64,000 nucleotides of DNA from Olsenella sp. KH3B4 (GCA_900111695.1 FOHD01000003.1:124001-188000), one strand, 5' to 3'; positions 8,053-16,000 are shown, counted from the stretch's first letter. Numbers and translations are program-made. The notes: generated by a model from the sequence alone, not told the origin.

Positions 8053-8681
8053 GCGAGTACGCGACCAAGGTTTGTCCCCGCTGTGGGGAAGAGCTCTTTG
8101 CGGACATGCGCGTCTGCTACGGGTGCCTCTACGAGTTTCCCGCTGCAAAGGGCGACGCGGGATTGTCTGGTCCGGATGCTGCTACAACGAGACGGGCAAA
8201 TGTGGATCCCGAGGAGCCAGCCTTGCCAACGCTTGCGGAGGACGAGCCGTTCCTGTGGGATGCGGGGCTGCCTCCTGCCGAGGCTGGGTGGGAGGACGAT
8301 ACGCTCGACCTTTCGGACGTTGGTGAGGCACCCAGAGCCACGCCTGCTCCTAACGCGGCCGGCCAGGCATCTGGCTGCAAGGTGCTCTGCTGGGTACGCA
8401 CGTCCTCAGTGGACGTGAGGATTCCCATACCCAAGGAGGGACTGGTCGTCGGTCGCGACCAAGCAAGCGACATCGTTCTTCACTCGCGGGCGGTGTCCCG
8501 TGCGCACGTGCGGATACTTCCTCCAGGGGAAGGCGAGGAGGGCATGCGCGTTGTTGACCTTGGGGCAACCAATCCCGCGGTGTTCACGGGAAGGGAGGTG
8601 AGGGGAGAGGTTCTTGTTCCGCTTGGTTGGACGGTCTCCATCTGCGGCGCCTTCGTTACACCCGTGCGGTCAGAGGCGTAA
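8049..8681 (+). CDS. Zinc-ribbon and FHA-domain protein
   Basis: 210 residues. An N-terminal zinc ribbon (Cys9-x2-Cys12 and Cys23-x2-Cys26) is followed by an acidic linker of about 90 residues and a C-terminal forkhead-associated domain at about 115-205, with the FHA signature VGRDQASDIVLHS, then SRAHVRI and a strand VVDLGATNPAVFTG. FHA domains bind phosphothreonine peptides, so this protein likely reads signals from a Ser/Thr kinase. Its position as last gene of the Tad operon (ATGA overlap with the DUF192 gene) suggests regulation of pilus assembly. Partner kinases are not in the window. Confidence 0.88.
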   Translation: MSEYATKVCPRCGEELFADMRVCYGCLYEFPAAKGDAGLSGPDAATTRRANVDPEEPALPTLAEDEPFLWDAGLPPAEAGWEDDTLDLSDVGEAPRATPAPNAAGQASGCKVLCWVRTSSVDVRIPIPKEGLVVGRDQASDIVLHSRAVSRAHVRILPPGEGEEGMRVVDLGATNPAVFTGREVRGEVLVPLGWTVSICGAFVTPVRSEA

Positions 8682-8748
8682 GACATGCTCTGGTATTCTG
8701 GAGTCGCGATGCCACAAGGTCTTCTACAACCGTCCATTGGGGGATTCT

Positions 8749-10758
8749 ATGAGAGCCTGGCACCCTGCTTGCGTTCTTCGGCGCTGTCAGTCTGCGTTCC
8801 TCGCGCTGCCGCTCTTTGCCGTGCTCTTCGTCCTGGTTCTCGGCGTCACGCCGGCACGAGCTGATGACTACAGCATGGACCAGACAAACATCGACGCTAC
8901 GCTGGACTCGTCTGGCGGGCTCACGGTGACCGAGGTGCGCACCTTCGACTTCGACGGAGACTTCCATGGCGTCTACTGGAAGATACCCAAGGGGGAGAAC
9001 AGCTCCAACGGCCGCACGGTGAACATTCAGGTGCTCGATGCCGGCATCGTGGAGGGCGGACAGGCCAGGTCCTTCGCGGAGTCCTCGGCGGGTGCAAACG
9101 AGACCTACTCCGTTACAGATTATGGCTCCTACCTGCAGATCAAACTTTACTCTGCCCAAAGTGACACAACGGCGCACTTCTACGTCTCGTACTACGCCGA
9201 CGGCATAGCCACGCGCTGGTCGGACACGGGAGAGCTGTACTGGAAGTTCGTCTCTGACGGCTGGGACGTCGAGTCGCAAAACGTCACCTGCACCATCCAT
9301 CTTCCGGTGCCGAGCGGCGAGTCCGTGGTGGGTGGAGACAACGTCCGCGCCTGGGGTCACGGTCCCCTGGACGCAAGTCTCGCGTTCGACAGGAACGACG
9401 TCGTCTACACCGTTCCGGGCGTTGGCACGAGCGAGTTCGCCGAGGCGCGCATCACCTTCCCGGCAAGCTGGATTTCCGCATGCCCGGAGACCTCGGGTAC
9501 CATGCTGAGCACCATCCTCGCCGAGGAGCAGAAGAACGCCGACGATGCAAACGCGCGTCGAGCCTCCGCCCGCTTTGCCATGTACGGTGTCACGGGACTC
9601 TGCCTTGCCGTTGCCGTAGCAGCCATCGTCGCAACTGTGGTCGCAAAGCGCCGCTACAAGGCCACGCACACGGCCCAGTTTGACGACAAGTACTTCCGTG
9701 ACGTGCCCACGGGCGACCACCCGGTGGTTCTCGCCATGCTCGCCACGGGGGAGGATGCCGGGCCGGATGGCCTCACGGCCTCGCTCATGCGCCTTACCGA
9801 CGAGCATGTCGTGCAGCTCGACAAGGTCAAGCTGAGCAAGAAGAAGATGCTCGGGTCGAAGGAGTTTGAAGACTACCGCGCCTCTGTCGTGGGCCCCATT
9901 CCTCTGGGTACGCTTGGCACCCCCGCGGAGCGCGAGTCTGCCCGACGCGCGGATGTTGCGGCAGTCAACTTCCTCTTCCGGCATCTGGCCCGCAAGATCT
10001 CGAAACCCAACGATCCCTCGTACACCGGCGATGAGCCCGCGCTCTACTTCACTGCCATCAAGAAGTACGCAAAGTCCTCACCCGAGGCATACTCCGATGC
10101 CTACGAGTCCTGGCAGTCGTCAATCAATGCGGAATACCTGCGGCGTTTCTCCGGGAACGGTTCCCTCAAGGGCACTGGGCACGGTATCGCCATGCTGTTT
10201 GGCGCGCTCTCCATCCTCGCTGCAATACTGGAGGCGTTCATCGTCGGCATCATGTTCGAAGGCGACGTCCTTCTCGCGCTGGGCGTCGCAGCCATCTGTG
10301 GCGTATGCGGCGGTATTTCTCTGTATCTGCTCAGCAGCAAGTTCTTCAAGGACATCAGTGCGGAGGCCATCGAGACCAAGGCCAAGGTCCTTGCCCTCAA
10401 GCGCTGGCTCCAGGAGTTCACCCGTCTCGATGAGGCAGTGCCAAGTGACGTTATCCTCTGGAACCGCCTGCTGGTGATGGCGGTGGCGCTGGGCGTTGCG
10501 GACAAGGTCATCGAGCAGCTCAAGGTAGCGATGCCGGAGCTCATCGACGACCCGGATTTCATGCCGGTGTACTCCTGGTACTACATTGGCCACTCCGGCA
10601 TGGGCTCCCCTGCGGACGTCTTTGGCGGCGCCATACACGATGCCTCAGTGGCGGCCATCGCCAACTCCATTGACGCCAGCGGCGGCGGTGGGGGTGGCGG
10701 CTTCTCGTCCGGTGGTGGCGGAGGCTTTGGCGGCGGAGGCGGGGGCGGCGCGTTCTAG
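8749..10758 (+). CDS. DUF2207-domain membrane protein
   Basis: 669 residues with a cleavable signal peptide (LFAVLFVLVLGVTPARA, cleavage before DD), an extracellular DUF2207 domain (about 35-260, including TVTEVRTFDFDGDFHGVYW, a hallmark of the family), a transmembrane helix near 275-300, a cytoplasmic part, two helices near 480-535, and a Gly/Ser-rich tail (GGGGFSSGGGGGFGGGG). The tail is typical of DUF2207 proteins and of related TPM-domain proteins. Function is unknown; suggested roles include membrane or envelope homeostasis. It begins 67 bases after the FHA gene, so it may be read through from the Tad operon or have its own promoter. ATG at 8749 was chosen because it starts the signal peptide. 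Confidence 0.88.
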   Translation: MRAWHPACVLRRCQSAFLALPLFAVLFVLVLGVTPARADDYSMDQTNIDATLDSSGGLTVTEVRTFDFDGDFHGVYWKIPKGENSSNGRTVNIQVLDAGIVEGGQARSFAESSAGANETYSVTDYGSYLQIKLYSAQSDTTAHFYVSYYADGIATRWSDTGELYWKFVSDGWDVESQNVTCTIHLPVPSGESVVGGDNVRAWGHGPLDASLAFDRNDVVYTVPGVGTSEFAEARITFPASWISACPETSGTMLSTILAEEQKNADDANARRASARFAMYGVTGLCLAVAVAAIVATVVAKRRYKATHTAQFDDKYFRDVPTGDHPVVLAMLATGEDAGPDGLTASLMRLTDEHVVQLDKVKLSKKKMLGSKEFEDYRASVVGPIPLGTLGTPAERESARRADVAAVNFLFRHLARKISKPNDPSYTGDEPALYFTAIKKYAKSSPEAYSDAYESWQSSINAEYLRRFSGNGSLKGTGHGIAMLFGALSILAAILEAFIVGIMFEGDVLLALGVAAICGVCGGISLYLLSSKFFKDISAEAIETKAKVLALKRWLQEFTRLDEAVPSDVILWNRLLVMAVALGVADKVIEQLKVAMPELIDDPDFMPVYSWYYIGHSGMGSPADVFGGAIHDASVAAIANSIDASGGGGGGGFSSGGGGGFGGGGGGGAF

Positions 10759-10773
10759 CGCCGCTGACCGTCC

Positions 10774-10793
10774 GGGAGGGGCCTCTCCCTCCC
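10774..10793 (+). terminator. Possible hairpin after the DUF2207 gene
   Basis: GGGAGG (10774-10779) and CCTCCC (10788-10793) can pair around an 8-base loop just after the stop codon. There is no T-run, so it may be an mRNA 3' structure and not a true intrinsic terminator. Confidence 0.35.
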
Positions 10794-10997
10794 TAGATGA
10801 ACGGTGCTTCTCCCGTACGACTTTGCGGTTCTCTCAGCTCCCTGGGCGCGAAGCCCCACGGAATCGAATATCATCAGAGCGGACTATGCAAGCTCTGGCC
10901 GAGCGCCCCGATGTGCGTGCGGGGCGTTCGACGTGGACATGGCCGATTTGCGGGCCTCCGCTGCCCGCATAGCCCGGAGGCGGGCGAAGGGAGAACA

Positions 10998-12203
10998 ATG
11001 TACAACGTGCGCATGATTTGCGAGGACACCTGGTGGCTAGGTGCGTCTGACCGTAGGATTCAGCTGTTCGAGAACACCTATCCCGTGCCCAATGGCATGT
11101 CCTACAACAACTACCTCATCCTCGACGAGAAGACCTGCCTGCTCGACGGTGTGGATGAGGCGGTCTCGCGGCAGTTCGAGGAGAACCTTGCCCATGTTCT
11201 CGACGGGCGCTCCCTTGACTACCTGGTGATCGACCACATGGAGCCCGACCACTGCGCCGTTATCCCCGACCTGGTCCGCAGGTGGCCCAACCTCAAGCTC
11301 GTTGGCACCCCCAAGGCCTTCGACCTTGTCCGCCAGTTCCACGGCTTCGATCCCGAGCCCCATGCCATCAAGGTCAAGGAGGGCGACACCCTCTCCCTTG
11401 GACGCCACACGCTGCAGTTTGCCCTTGCGCCCATGGTGCACTGGCCAGAGGTCATGGTGAGCTACGACCAGCTCACGGGTACGCTCTTCTCGGCAGACGC
11501 CTTTGGAGCGTTTGGCGCCATGGGCGGCGCCATTTTTGCTGACGAGGTCGACTGGGAGCGTGACTGGGCGGACGAGGCACGCCGCTACTACACCAACATC
11601 GTGGGCAAGTACGGCCTGCAGGTGACGTCGTTGCTCAAGAAGGCCTCCAAGCTCGACATCAAGGAGATAGCGCCGCTGCATGCGCACATCTGGCGCCGAG
11701 ACTTCGACCAGATTCTCTCCCGCTACCAGAAGTGGGCTGCCTACGAGCCCGAGGACAAGTCCGTTGCCATCTTCTACGGCTCCGTCTACGGCGGCACTGC
11801 CAACGCGGCCGACATCCTCTCGGCCAAGCTCGCCGAGTCGGGCGTGCATAACGTGCGCGTCTACGACGTCTCCAAGACCCCGGTCTCCGAGATGGTCTCG
11901 CAGGCATTCCGCTCGCCGGTGCTGGTCTTTGCCTCTGCCACGTACAACATGGGCATCTTCGACGGCATGCGCGAGCTTCTCGAGGACCTCAACGCCCACG
12001 CGATGAAGAACCGCACCGTCGGCGTTATCTACAACGGCTCGTGGGCGCCGCAGGCGGGCTCGCTCATGCTCGACGCCATCCAGCGCATGAAGGGCATGGA
12101 GGTGCTTGCCCCCGAGGTGCACGTGACCTCCACAGTGGACGAGGGAGCGCTCGAGCAGATCGATGCCCTGGCAGCTGCCATCGTGGCAAAGCTGGCGGAG
12201 TAG
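10998..12203 (+). CDS. fprA: Flavodiiron protein (FprA-type oxygen/NO reductase)
   Basis: 401-residue A-type flavodiiron protein. The metallo-beta-lactamase-like domain carries the diiron ligands: the H-x-E-x-D-H motif in DHMEPDHCA (about residue 75-83), His in MVHWPE, Asp in FSADAFGAFGA, and His in PLHAHIWRRD. A flavodoxin domain with an FMN-binding loop (FYGSVYGGTANAA) covers about 255-395. The enzyme reduces O2 to water (or NO to N2O) in the cytosol, using electrons from rubredoxin or F420-type donors, and protects anaerobes from oxygen. No rubredoxin gene is adjacent. GAAGGGAG precedes the ATG. A strong terminator follows at 12342-12376. Confidence 0.95.
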   Translation: MYNVRMICEDTWWLGASDRRIQLFENTYPVPNGMSYNNYLILDEKTCLLDGVDEAVSRQFEENLAHVLDGRSLDYLVIDHMEPDHCAVIPDLVRRWPNLKLVGTPKAFDLVRQFHGFDPEPHAIKVKEGDTLSLGRHTLQFALAPMVHWPEVMVSYDQLTGTLFSADAFGAFGAMGGAIFADEVDWERDWADEARRYYTNIVGKYGLQVTSLLKKASKLDIKEIAPLHAHIWRRDFDQILSRYQKWAAYEPEDKSVAIFYGSVYGGTANAADILSAKLAESGVHNVRVYDVSKTPVSEMVSQAFRSPVLVFASATYNMGIFDGMRELLEDLNAHAMKNRTVGVIYNGSWAPQAGSLMLDAIQRMKGMEVLAPEVHVTSTVDEGALEQIDALAAAIVAKLAE

Positions 12204-12341
12204 GGAAGGCGGCCGGCTCTTGGCCGGCACGCAAACGGCGAGAATTGCGGCCCTCACCCCCGGGGTAGGCACCAGAATATGCGCGACACGCCGGACGGGG
12301 TGGCACTTGTGGTTGCTGGCCGTCCCATCCGGCATCGCCTA

Positions 12342-12376
12342 GCGCTTGGGTCGTTGCTCCGGCCCGGGCGCTTTTT
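12342..12376 (+). terminator. Rho-independent terminator after fprA
   Basis: A 9-bp stem (GCGCTTGGG at 12342-12350 with CCCGGGCGC at 12363-12371, two G-U pairs), a 12-base loop and TTTTT at 12372-12376. It lies 139 bases after the fprA stop. The sequence between them also folds (GCCGGACGGG pairing with CCGTCCCATCCGGC around 12290-12336). Confidence 0.8.
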
Positions 12377-12393
12377 CATGGGGAAGGCACGGC

Positions 12394-12609
12394 ATGGGAA
12401 GCCAGAACCACGGGGCCACGCTTGGTCCCTCCGCAGCTCAGATGGCCTATCCAAACGAGCGCAGGCCCTGGACTACGCGCGAGCTGAAGACGCTCTTCAC
12501 CATGCGAGGCGAGAGCACGGACGCGGCTGGAGCGGCATGCACCCGAGAGAAAGACGAAGCCCCCGCGCAGGTAGCGCAGGGGCTTAGAAGAATTCCCAGT
12601 CACGAATGA
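12394..12609 (+). CDS. Possible 71-residue small protein
   Basis: Open frame with a good ribosome site (GGGGAAGG at 12380-12387) before ATG 12394. The middle part (NERRPWTTRELKTLFTMRGE) looks like the start of a small SANT/Myb-like helix (W-T-x-x-E-L). The rest is polar and Ala-rich. Arguments against: no promoter is visible after the terminator ending at 12376, the length is short, and the 3' third overlaps a hairpin that may terminate an RNA on the other strand. I list it as a low-confidence candidate with unknown function. Confidence 0.3.
   Translation: MGSQNHGATLGPSAAQMAYPNERRPWTTRELKTLFTMRGESTDAAGAACTREKDEAPAQVAQGLRRIPSHE
12557..12585 (-). terminator. Hairpin, possible terminator of a minus-strand small RNA
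   Basis: AAGCCCCC at 12557-12564 pairs with GGGGCTT at 12579-12585, with GCGC extending the stem. Read on the minus strand it is followed by CGTCTTT. Upstream on that strand is a folded stretch with GGACGG/CCGTCC and GTAGC/GCTAC pairs (12590-12670). Confidence 0.4.
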
Positions 12610-12682
12610 CCAGGGGTTCGGGGACGGGGCAATCCGTCCGCCTGTCTCACATCGTAGCACCCGGCTACGAGGAACGCGCACG

Positions 12683-12900
12683 AAAAAAGCCCCCAAAGAT
12701 GCAAGCCGGTACAAACCAAAGCATCTAAGGGAGCCGTAGCCCTTGGGGGCGCGGGCTGGCATCCGTGCCCCACTTGCGCACCACATTGTGGCCCAGCCGG
12801 GCCTTGGGTTCGCTTGCGTGCGGTCGCGTGGCCATGAGCGACCCAGCCAACAGGGCTTTTGCAATCTAAGGTTGCACCATCGCGCACATAGCAAAACAGG
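12683..12900 (-). ncRNA. Candidate structured small RNA ending in a U-tract
   Basis: The minus strand between the tRNA-Phe terminator and 12683 has no convincing reading frame but many pairable segments: GGTCGC/GCGACC, GGCCC/GGGCC and CCACA/TGTGG, and a 3' module in which GCCCCCAA (minus strand 12750-12743) pairs with TTGGGGGC (12696-12689), enclosing AGATGC/GCATCT and an AAGGG/CCCTT hairpin, followed directly by UUUUUU (12688-12683). The 3' module works as a branched intrinsic terminator. No promoter with consensus spacing was found, so the 5' end is uncertain. I cannot name an RNA family: signal-recognition, 6S, RNase P and tmRNA motifs were looked for and not seen. Confidence 0.45.
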
Positions 12901-12925
12901 TCAGAGCAACTAGTGCTCTGACCTG
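12897..12925 (-). terminator. Terminator of the tRNA-Phe transcript
   Basis: A 12-bp inverted repeat, CAGGTCAGAGCA (12897-12908) and TGCTCTGACCTG (12914-12925), with a 5-base loop. On the minus strand it is followed by TTTTG. It starts 9 bases beyond the tRNA 3' end. Confidence 0.85.
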
Positions 12926-12934
12926 CGTGTTTAC

Positions 12935-13010
12935 TGGTGGCGGGGAAGGGAGTCGAACCCCTGACACGGGGATTTTCAGTCCCCTGCTCTACCAACTGAG
13001 CTACCCAGCC
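12935..13010 (-). tRNA. tRNA-Phe (anticodon GAA)
   Basis: 76 bases on the minus strand with an encoded CCA end. Read 5'-3': acceptor GGCTGGG, D-arm GCTC/GAGC, anticodon stem GGGGA/TCCCC with loop CTGAAAA (anticodon GAA), variable GTGTC, T-arm AGGGG-TTCGACT-CCCTT, acceptor CCCCGCC, A, CCA. All arms form, but the acceptor stem has a T4-C69 mismatch. A promoter lies at 13037-13064 and a terminator at 12897-12925. Confidence 0.96.
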
Positions 13011-13036
13011 AAAGGCTTGCTCTTGCAAGCTCGTTT

Positions 13037-13064
13037 ACTATACCAAACCGCGCGAAAAGGTCAA
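13037..13064 (-). promoter_or_regulatory. Promoter of tRNA-Phe
   Basis: On the minus strand a TTGACC -35 box (13064-13059), a 16-base spacer and a TATAGT -10 box (13042-13037), ending 27 bases before the tRNA 5' end. Near-consensus for the main sigma factor. Confidence 0.8.
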
Positions 13065-13264
13065 CGACAATCTTTGCAATGTCGAGAAAATCATCGTCCG
13101 GATCGGCCAGGGCCTACCGAATGTCGCGGTTGTCACGCGCTGCAGAGATGTCTTTCGAGAAAATCGCCATTTCTGAAAACGGCCGCATCCCAACTGGGCA
13201 AACGTCCTTCTCACTTAAGAAAAAGCGATATTCTCCGAGAAGAGACGGGCGTCGGCGGGGGAGA

Positions 13265-13293
13265 GGGGCCTCTTACGAGAAGGAAGAGGCCCC
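13265..13293 (-). terminator. Hairpin downstream of the glycosylase/RDAC operon
   Basis: A perfect 10-bp stem, GGGGCCTCTT (13265-13274) with AAGAGGCCCC (13284-13293) and a 9-base loop, located 114 bases beyond the RDAC gene. The minus-strand tail is CTCTCCC, so the U-tract is weak. Confidence 0.5.
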
Positions 13294-13328
13294 GGCGGCG
13301 CGAAGGAAACGCCACTGTGGCGCCGCCC

Positions 13329-13370
13329 CGGCGCCGTCTCCGCCGTCTCCGCCGTCTCCGCCGTCGACAG
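13329..13370. repeat. 9-bp tandem repeat (GCCGTCTCC)
   Basis: About three and a half direct copies of GCCGTCTCC in the 3' flank of the RDAC gene. The gap 13065-13406 contains no gene that I can support: it holds the upstream region of the tRNA promoter, the hairpin at 13265 and this repeat. Confidence 0.7.
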
Positions 13371-13406
13371 CGACTCCGCCGCGCCCCTGGTCCCGCGCCG
13401 CACGCC

Positions 13407-13661
13407 CTACGCCAGACGGAACGACTTCCCGTCCTCGTCGAACGCCACGGGCTTCGCGCGCCCGGCAAAGTACGAGCTCACGACCTCGCGCGCTGCCGCA
13501 AGCACGGCGGCGTCGTCCTTCTCGGCAACGGCCTCGCGGCTTACCTCGATCCATAGCGACTGCCCGCCACATGCGTCGCGCAGGCGAACGCGTGCCGGAA
13601 CCCCAGCGTTGAGCAGGGCCTCGTTCACATCGGCAATCTCAAGGATGTTGACGACCTTCAT
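13407..13661 (-). CDS. RDAC-family small protein
   Basis: 84 residues beginning MKVVNILEIADVNEALLNAG, with the phrase RLRDACGGQSLWIEV in the middle; small proteins named after this R-D-A-C motif are known in Coriobacteriia, but their function is not established. The N-terminal half is alpha/beta-like and the C-terminus ends FDEDGKSFRLA. The ATG overlaps the DNA glycosylase stop by four bases, so the two are translated together. This pairing may hint at a role near DNA repair, which is inference only. No membrane segment or signal peptide is present. Confidence 0.75.
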   Translation of the reverse strand: MKVVNILEIADVNEALLNAGVPARVRLRDACGGQSLWIEVSREAVAEKDDAAVLAAAREVVSSYFAGRAKPVAFDEDGKSFRLA

Positions 13662-14446
13662 TTTCCGCGTCCCTTCTCGCGCATCCACGCGAAGACAAAC
13701 TGCTGCTGTATTCCGCCCCACCGGGAGTCCCACACCACGTTGTGCTCGCGCTCCGCCCGCTTGATCCAGGTGTCGCGCGGCACCGCCTCGAGGTACTCCA
13801 GCCCAAAGAGGCAGATGCAGCTCGCAACCTTGGGACCAATGCCGGGGCTCTCCTCGAGCTCCGCCATCGACTCATCAAGCGAGACGTCCCGGCGGTCAAG
13901 CCGCTCGGGGTGCCAACCCTGCGCTCGCCTCGCCAGGGCCTCCAGGTAAGGCCGCCGGTACCCAAGCCTGAGGCCGGTCGCAAAGGCGTCGTCGGCGAGA
14001 AGCGCGTCCAGCTCGCGCGGTCCGGGCACGCACCCACCACCGGCGTCGAGCAGCGCGTCCATCGTCCGTTGGATGCGCACGATGTTGGAGTTCTGCGACA
14101 CCACAAAGCTCACCGCTGTGTCCCACCAGTCCTGCGTAAGCACCCTAATCCCGGCGCCCACCTCCATGATCTCGGCCGGCATGGCAAGCTCGTCCAGAAT
14201 TTGCTCGTAGTCAACGTCCAGGGCTAGGTAGTGACGCCAATAGGCAAGCTCGTCTCCTTCCACCTCGGTACCGTCGGCGCGCCGCACACGAACGATGCCC
14301 TTCTCAGCGTCGCCCTCCTGCGAGAGCAGGCAACGCCGACGACCGCTTGCCACAAGCCATCCGTCCGCGTCGCGCCGCCACGTAAACACCTGCCCCGATG
14401 CGGCAATGGCGTCAAGCGAGAAGAACGTTGTCTCAAGCGCTGCCAT
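13658..14446 (-). CDS. OGG1-type 8-oxoguanine DNA glycosylase/lyase
   Basis: 262-residue HhH-GPD superfamily enzyme that removes 8-oxoguanine from DNA. The N-terminal part resembles the OGG1 N-domain (GQVFTWRRDADGWLV corresponds to the conserved 'GQ.FRW' block). QNSNIVRIQRTMDAL matches the eukaryote-like OGG 'QNNNI.RI' helix. The helix-hairpin-helix is PGIGPKVASCICLFGL with the catalytic Lys, followed by the catalytic Asp in VPRDTWIKR. MAALETTFF was chosen as the start because longer frames read through Arg-rich, non-protein-like sequence. It shares an ATGA overlap with the RDAC gene. Confidence 0.9.
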   Translation of the reverse strand: MAALETTFFSLDAIAASGQVFTWRRDADGWLVASGRRRCLLSQEGDAEKGIVRVRRADGTEVEGDELAYWRHYLALDVDYEQILDELAMPAEIMEVGAGIRVLTQDWWDTAVSFVVSQNSNIVRIQRTMDALLDAGGGCVPGPRELDALLADDAFATGLRLGYRRPYLEALARRAQGWHPERLDRRDVSLDESMAELEESPGIGPKVASCICLFGLEYLEAVPRDTWIKRAEREHNVVWDSRWGGIQQQFVFAWMREKGRGK

Positions 14447-14454
14447 GCGTCCAC

Positions 14455-14841
14455 CTAGAAGTGCACGGAGAACTCGGCCTCGTCTGGCACGGGAGGGATG
14501 TCCTCTTTGGAGTCGATGGTGTAGCTGATGGGGAAGCGCCGGTAGCTCTCGAGCAGGCGCGTGAAGAACGTGGAGACGGCCTCGTCTGGCCCTTGGAGCT
14601 CCATGCTCACGGAGCCGTCGGGCTCGTTTTTCACCCATCCAGTAAGGCCGAGGTCAAAGGCCACGCGCTGGCTGGTCCACCTGAAGCCCACGCCCTGCAC
14701 CTGCCCCACGAACCGCACGTGGATGCGGCGCATGCCCTCGCCGGCCGACGCGCCGCTGCCAGCCGACGCGCCGCTGCCAGCCGACGCGCCGCTGCCAGTC
14801 GCGCTGCTCTCGCCCTGGTCCTTGTTCCTTCTCACGAACAT
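14455..14841 (-). CDS. acyP: Acylphosphatase with a Ser/Gly/Ala repeat N-terminus
   Basis: 128 residues. The C-terminal 90 are a standard acylphosphatase: [18 protein letters not shown] holds the active-site Arg (GVGFR), and [11 protein letters not shown] holds the catalytic Asn. It hydrolyses acyl phosphates such as acetyl phosphate or carbamoyl phosphate in the cytosol. The N-terminal 38 residues are unusual: a charged start ([13 protein letters not shown]) and three copies of GSGASA encoded by an 18-bp tandem repeat (14744-14797). The ATG at 14841 follows GAGGGAGA. A shorter start at the MRRIHV methionine, after the repeat, would give a normal-length enzyme, so the repeat may be 5' leader. 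The gene lies just upstream of the glycosylase on the same strand, 8 bases away. Confidence 0.88.
   Translation of the reverse strand: MFVRRNKDQGESSATGSGASAGSGASAGSGASAGEGMRRIHVRFVGQVQGVGFRWTSQRVAFDLGLTGWVKNEPDGSVSMELQGPDEAVSTFFTRLLESYRRFPISYTIDSKEDIPPVPDEAEFSVHF
14744..14797. repeat. 18-bp tandem repeat, three copies
   Basis: GCCGACGCGCCGCTGCCA at 14744-14761, 14762-14779 and 14780-14797, identical in all three copies. It encodes the GSGASA repeats at the acylphosphatase N-terminus. Copy number is likely variable between strains. Confidence 0.9.
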
Positions 14842-14986
14842 CGCGTCTCCCTCGAGTGCCTGTCTTCCGTCACGCCCGCACGACCGCAAGCTCTCCATTT
14901 CTCGTGGTTGTTGCCCGTGCGAACGTCCCCACACGCGGGTACGCTTACAATACTACCCGGACAACAAGGGCGACCGAGGAGACCAC

Positions 14987-15934
14987 ATGGCGACCAAGTG
15001 CAACATCATGACGGACTCGTGCTGCGACTTTTCTCCCGAGGAGGTCGAGCAGGCGGGAATCACGTGCCTCTCGTTCACCTACACCGAGGCGAGCAAGCCT
15101 GATGGCGGCCTCTCTGGCGTCGACGACCTCTTCCAGTCCCGCTCGGCCCATGAGTTCTACTCCGCCATCGAGAACGGCGCCTGCCCCATGACCTCTCAGC
15201 CCTCCCAGATGGTCTACGAGGAGGCGTTCGAGAAGGCCATCGCCTCCGGCGTCCCCACGGTTCACTTTGCCCTCTCAAGCGGTATCTCCGGCGCCTACAA
15301 CGGCGCCGTCACGGCGCTCGACCGCGTGCGCGAGAAGCACGGCGGCACGCTTCCCACGCCCATCTACGTGGTTGACTGCCTCATCGGCTCCACCACCCAG
15401 AACCTCCTCATCCACGCCGCCATCGAGAAGCGCGACGAGGGTCTTACCGCGGAGGAGCTGGTCGCCTGGGCCGAGGAGGCGCGCTTCCACGCCCACACCA
15501 TCTTCATGGTGGACAACCTCGACGCGCTCCACCGCGGCGGGCGCATCCCCAAGTCCGTTGCCGTGGTGGGCGGCCTTCTCGACGTGAAGCCGCTTCTCAC
15601 CTTTAACCTCGACGGATCGCTGGCGATCATGGGCATGGCGCGCGGTCGCAGGAAGGCCATGCGCAAGATGGCCGAGTTCTACGAGGACTTCCACGATTCG
15701 TCCTACCTTGGCCACGTGGTGGCCATTGGCGACGCCGACTGCGTGGCCGACGGCGACTCCCTCGCCCGCATGCTCAAGCCCTCCGAGCACGCGCTCAAGG
15801 TCTACCGCTCCACCATTGGCCCTACCATCGGCTGCCACGTTGGTCCCGGCATGTACTCCTGCTGCTTCTGGGGGGCAGACCGTCGCGACGACAAGAACAA
15901 CGATGCAAAGAACAAGGGCAAGGCGGCCAAGTAG
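14987..15934 (+). CDS. DegV-family fatty-acid-binding protein
   Basis: 315 residues of the DegV (FakB-like) family, which bind fatty acids and in some bacteria present them to the kinase FakA. The N-terminal strand NIMTDSCCDFSPEEV, the TSQPSQMVYEEAFEKAI block (equivalent to the T-S-x-P-S motif), LSSGISGAYNGAV and the C-terminal STIGPTIGCHVGPG match the family. No FakA kinase is present in the window. A short lysine-rich tail (KNNDAKNKGKAAK) is not part of the fold. Possible -10 TACAAT sits at about 14946. The gene is separated from the acylphosphatase by a divergent gap of 145 bases. Confidence 0.9.
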   Translation: MATKCNIMTDSCCDFSPEEVEQAGITCLSFTYTEASKPDGGLSGVDDLFQSRSAHEFYSAIENGACPMTSQPSQMVYEEAFEKAIASGVPTVHFALSSGISGAYNGAVTALDRVREKHGGTLPTPIYVVDCLIGSTTQNLLIHAAIEKRDEGLTAEELVAWAEEARFHAHTIFMVDNLDALHRGGRIPKSVAVVGGLLDVKPLLTFNLDGSLAIMGMARGRRKAMRKMAEFYEDFHDSSYLGHVVAIGDADCVADGDSLARMLKPSEHALKVYRSTIGPTIGCHVGPGMYSCCFWGADRRDDKNNDAKNKGKAAK

Positions 15935-16000
15935 CGCCGTGCTTCTCGCTAACGTAGTTCGGGCCGCACCGCAGCCCGTCACTTTTACAGGGGGTCTGCG

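Noticed and set aside
12204..12376. Riboswitch before the small open frame
   Set aside because: The segment folds and ends in a terminator, but TPP, cobalamin, FMN, SAM and T-box core motifs were not found; treated as the fprA 3' region.
12376..12894. 172-residue minus-strand frame in the RNA-rich gap
   Set aside because: Trp/Arg/Cys-rich, and it covers hairpins and a U-tract; RNA is more likely than protein.
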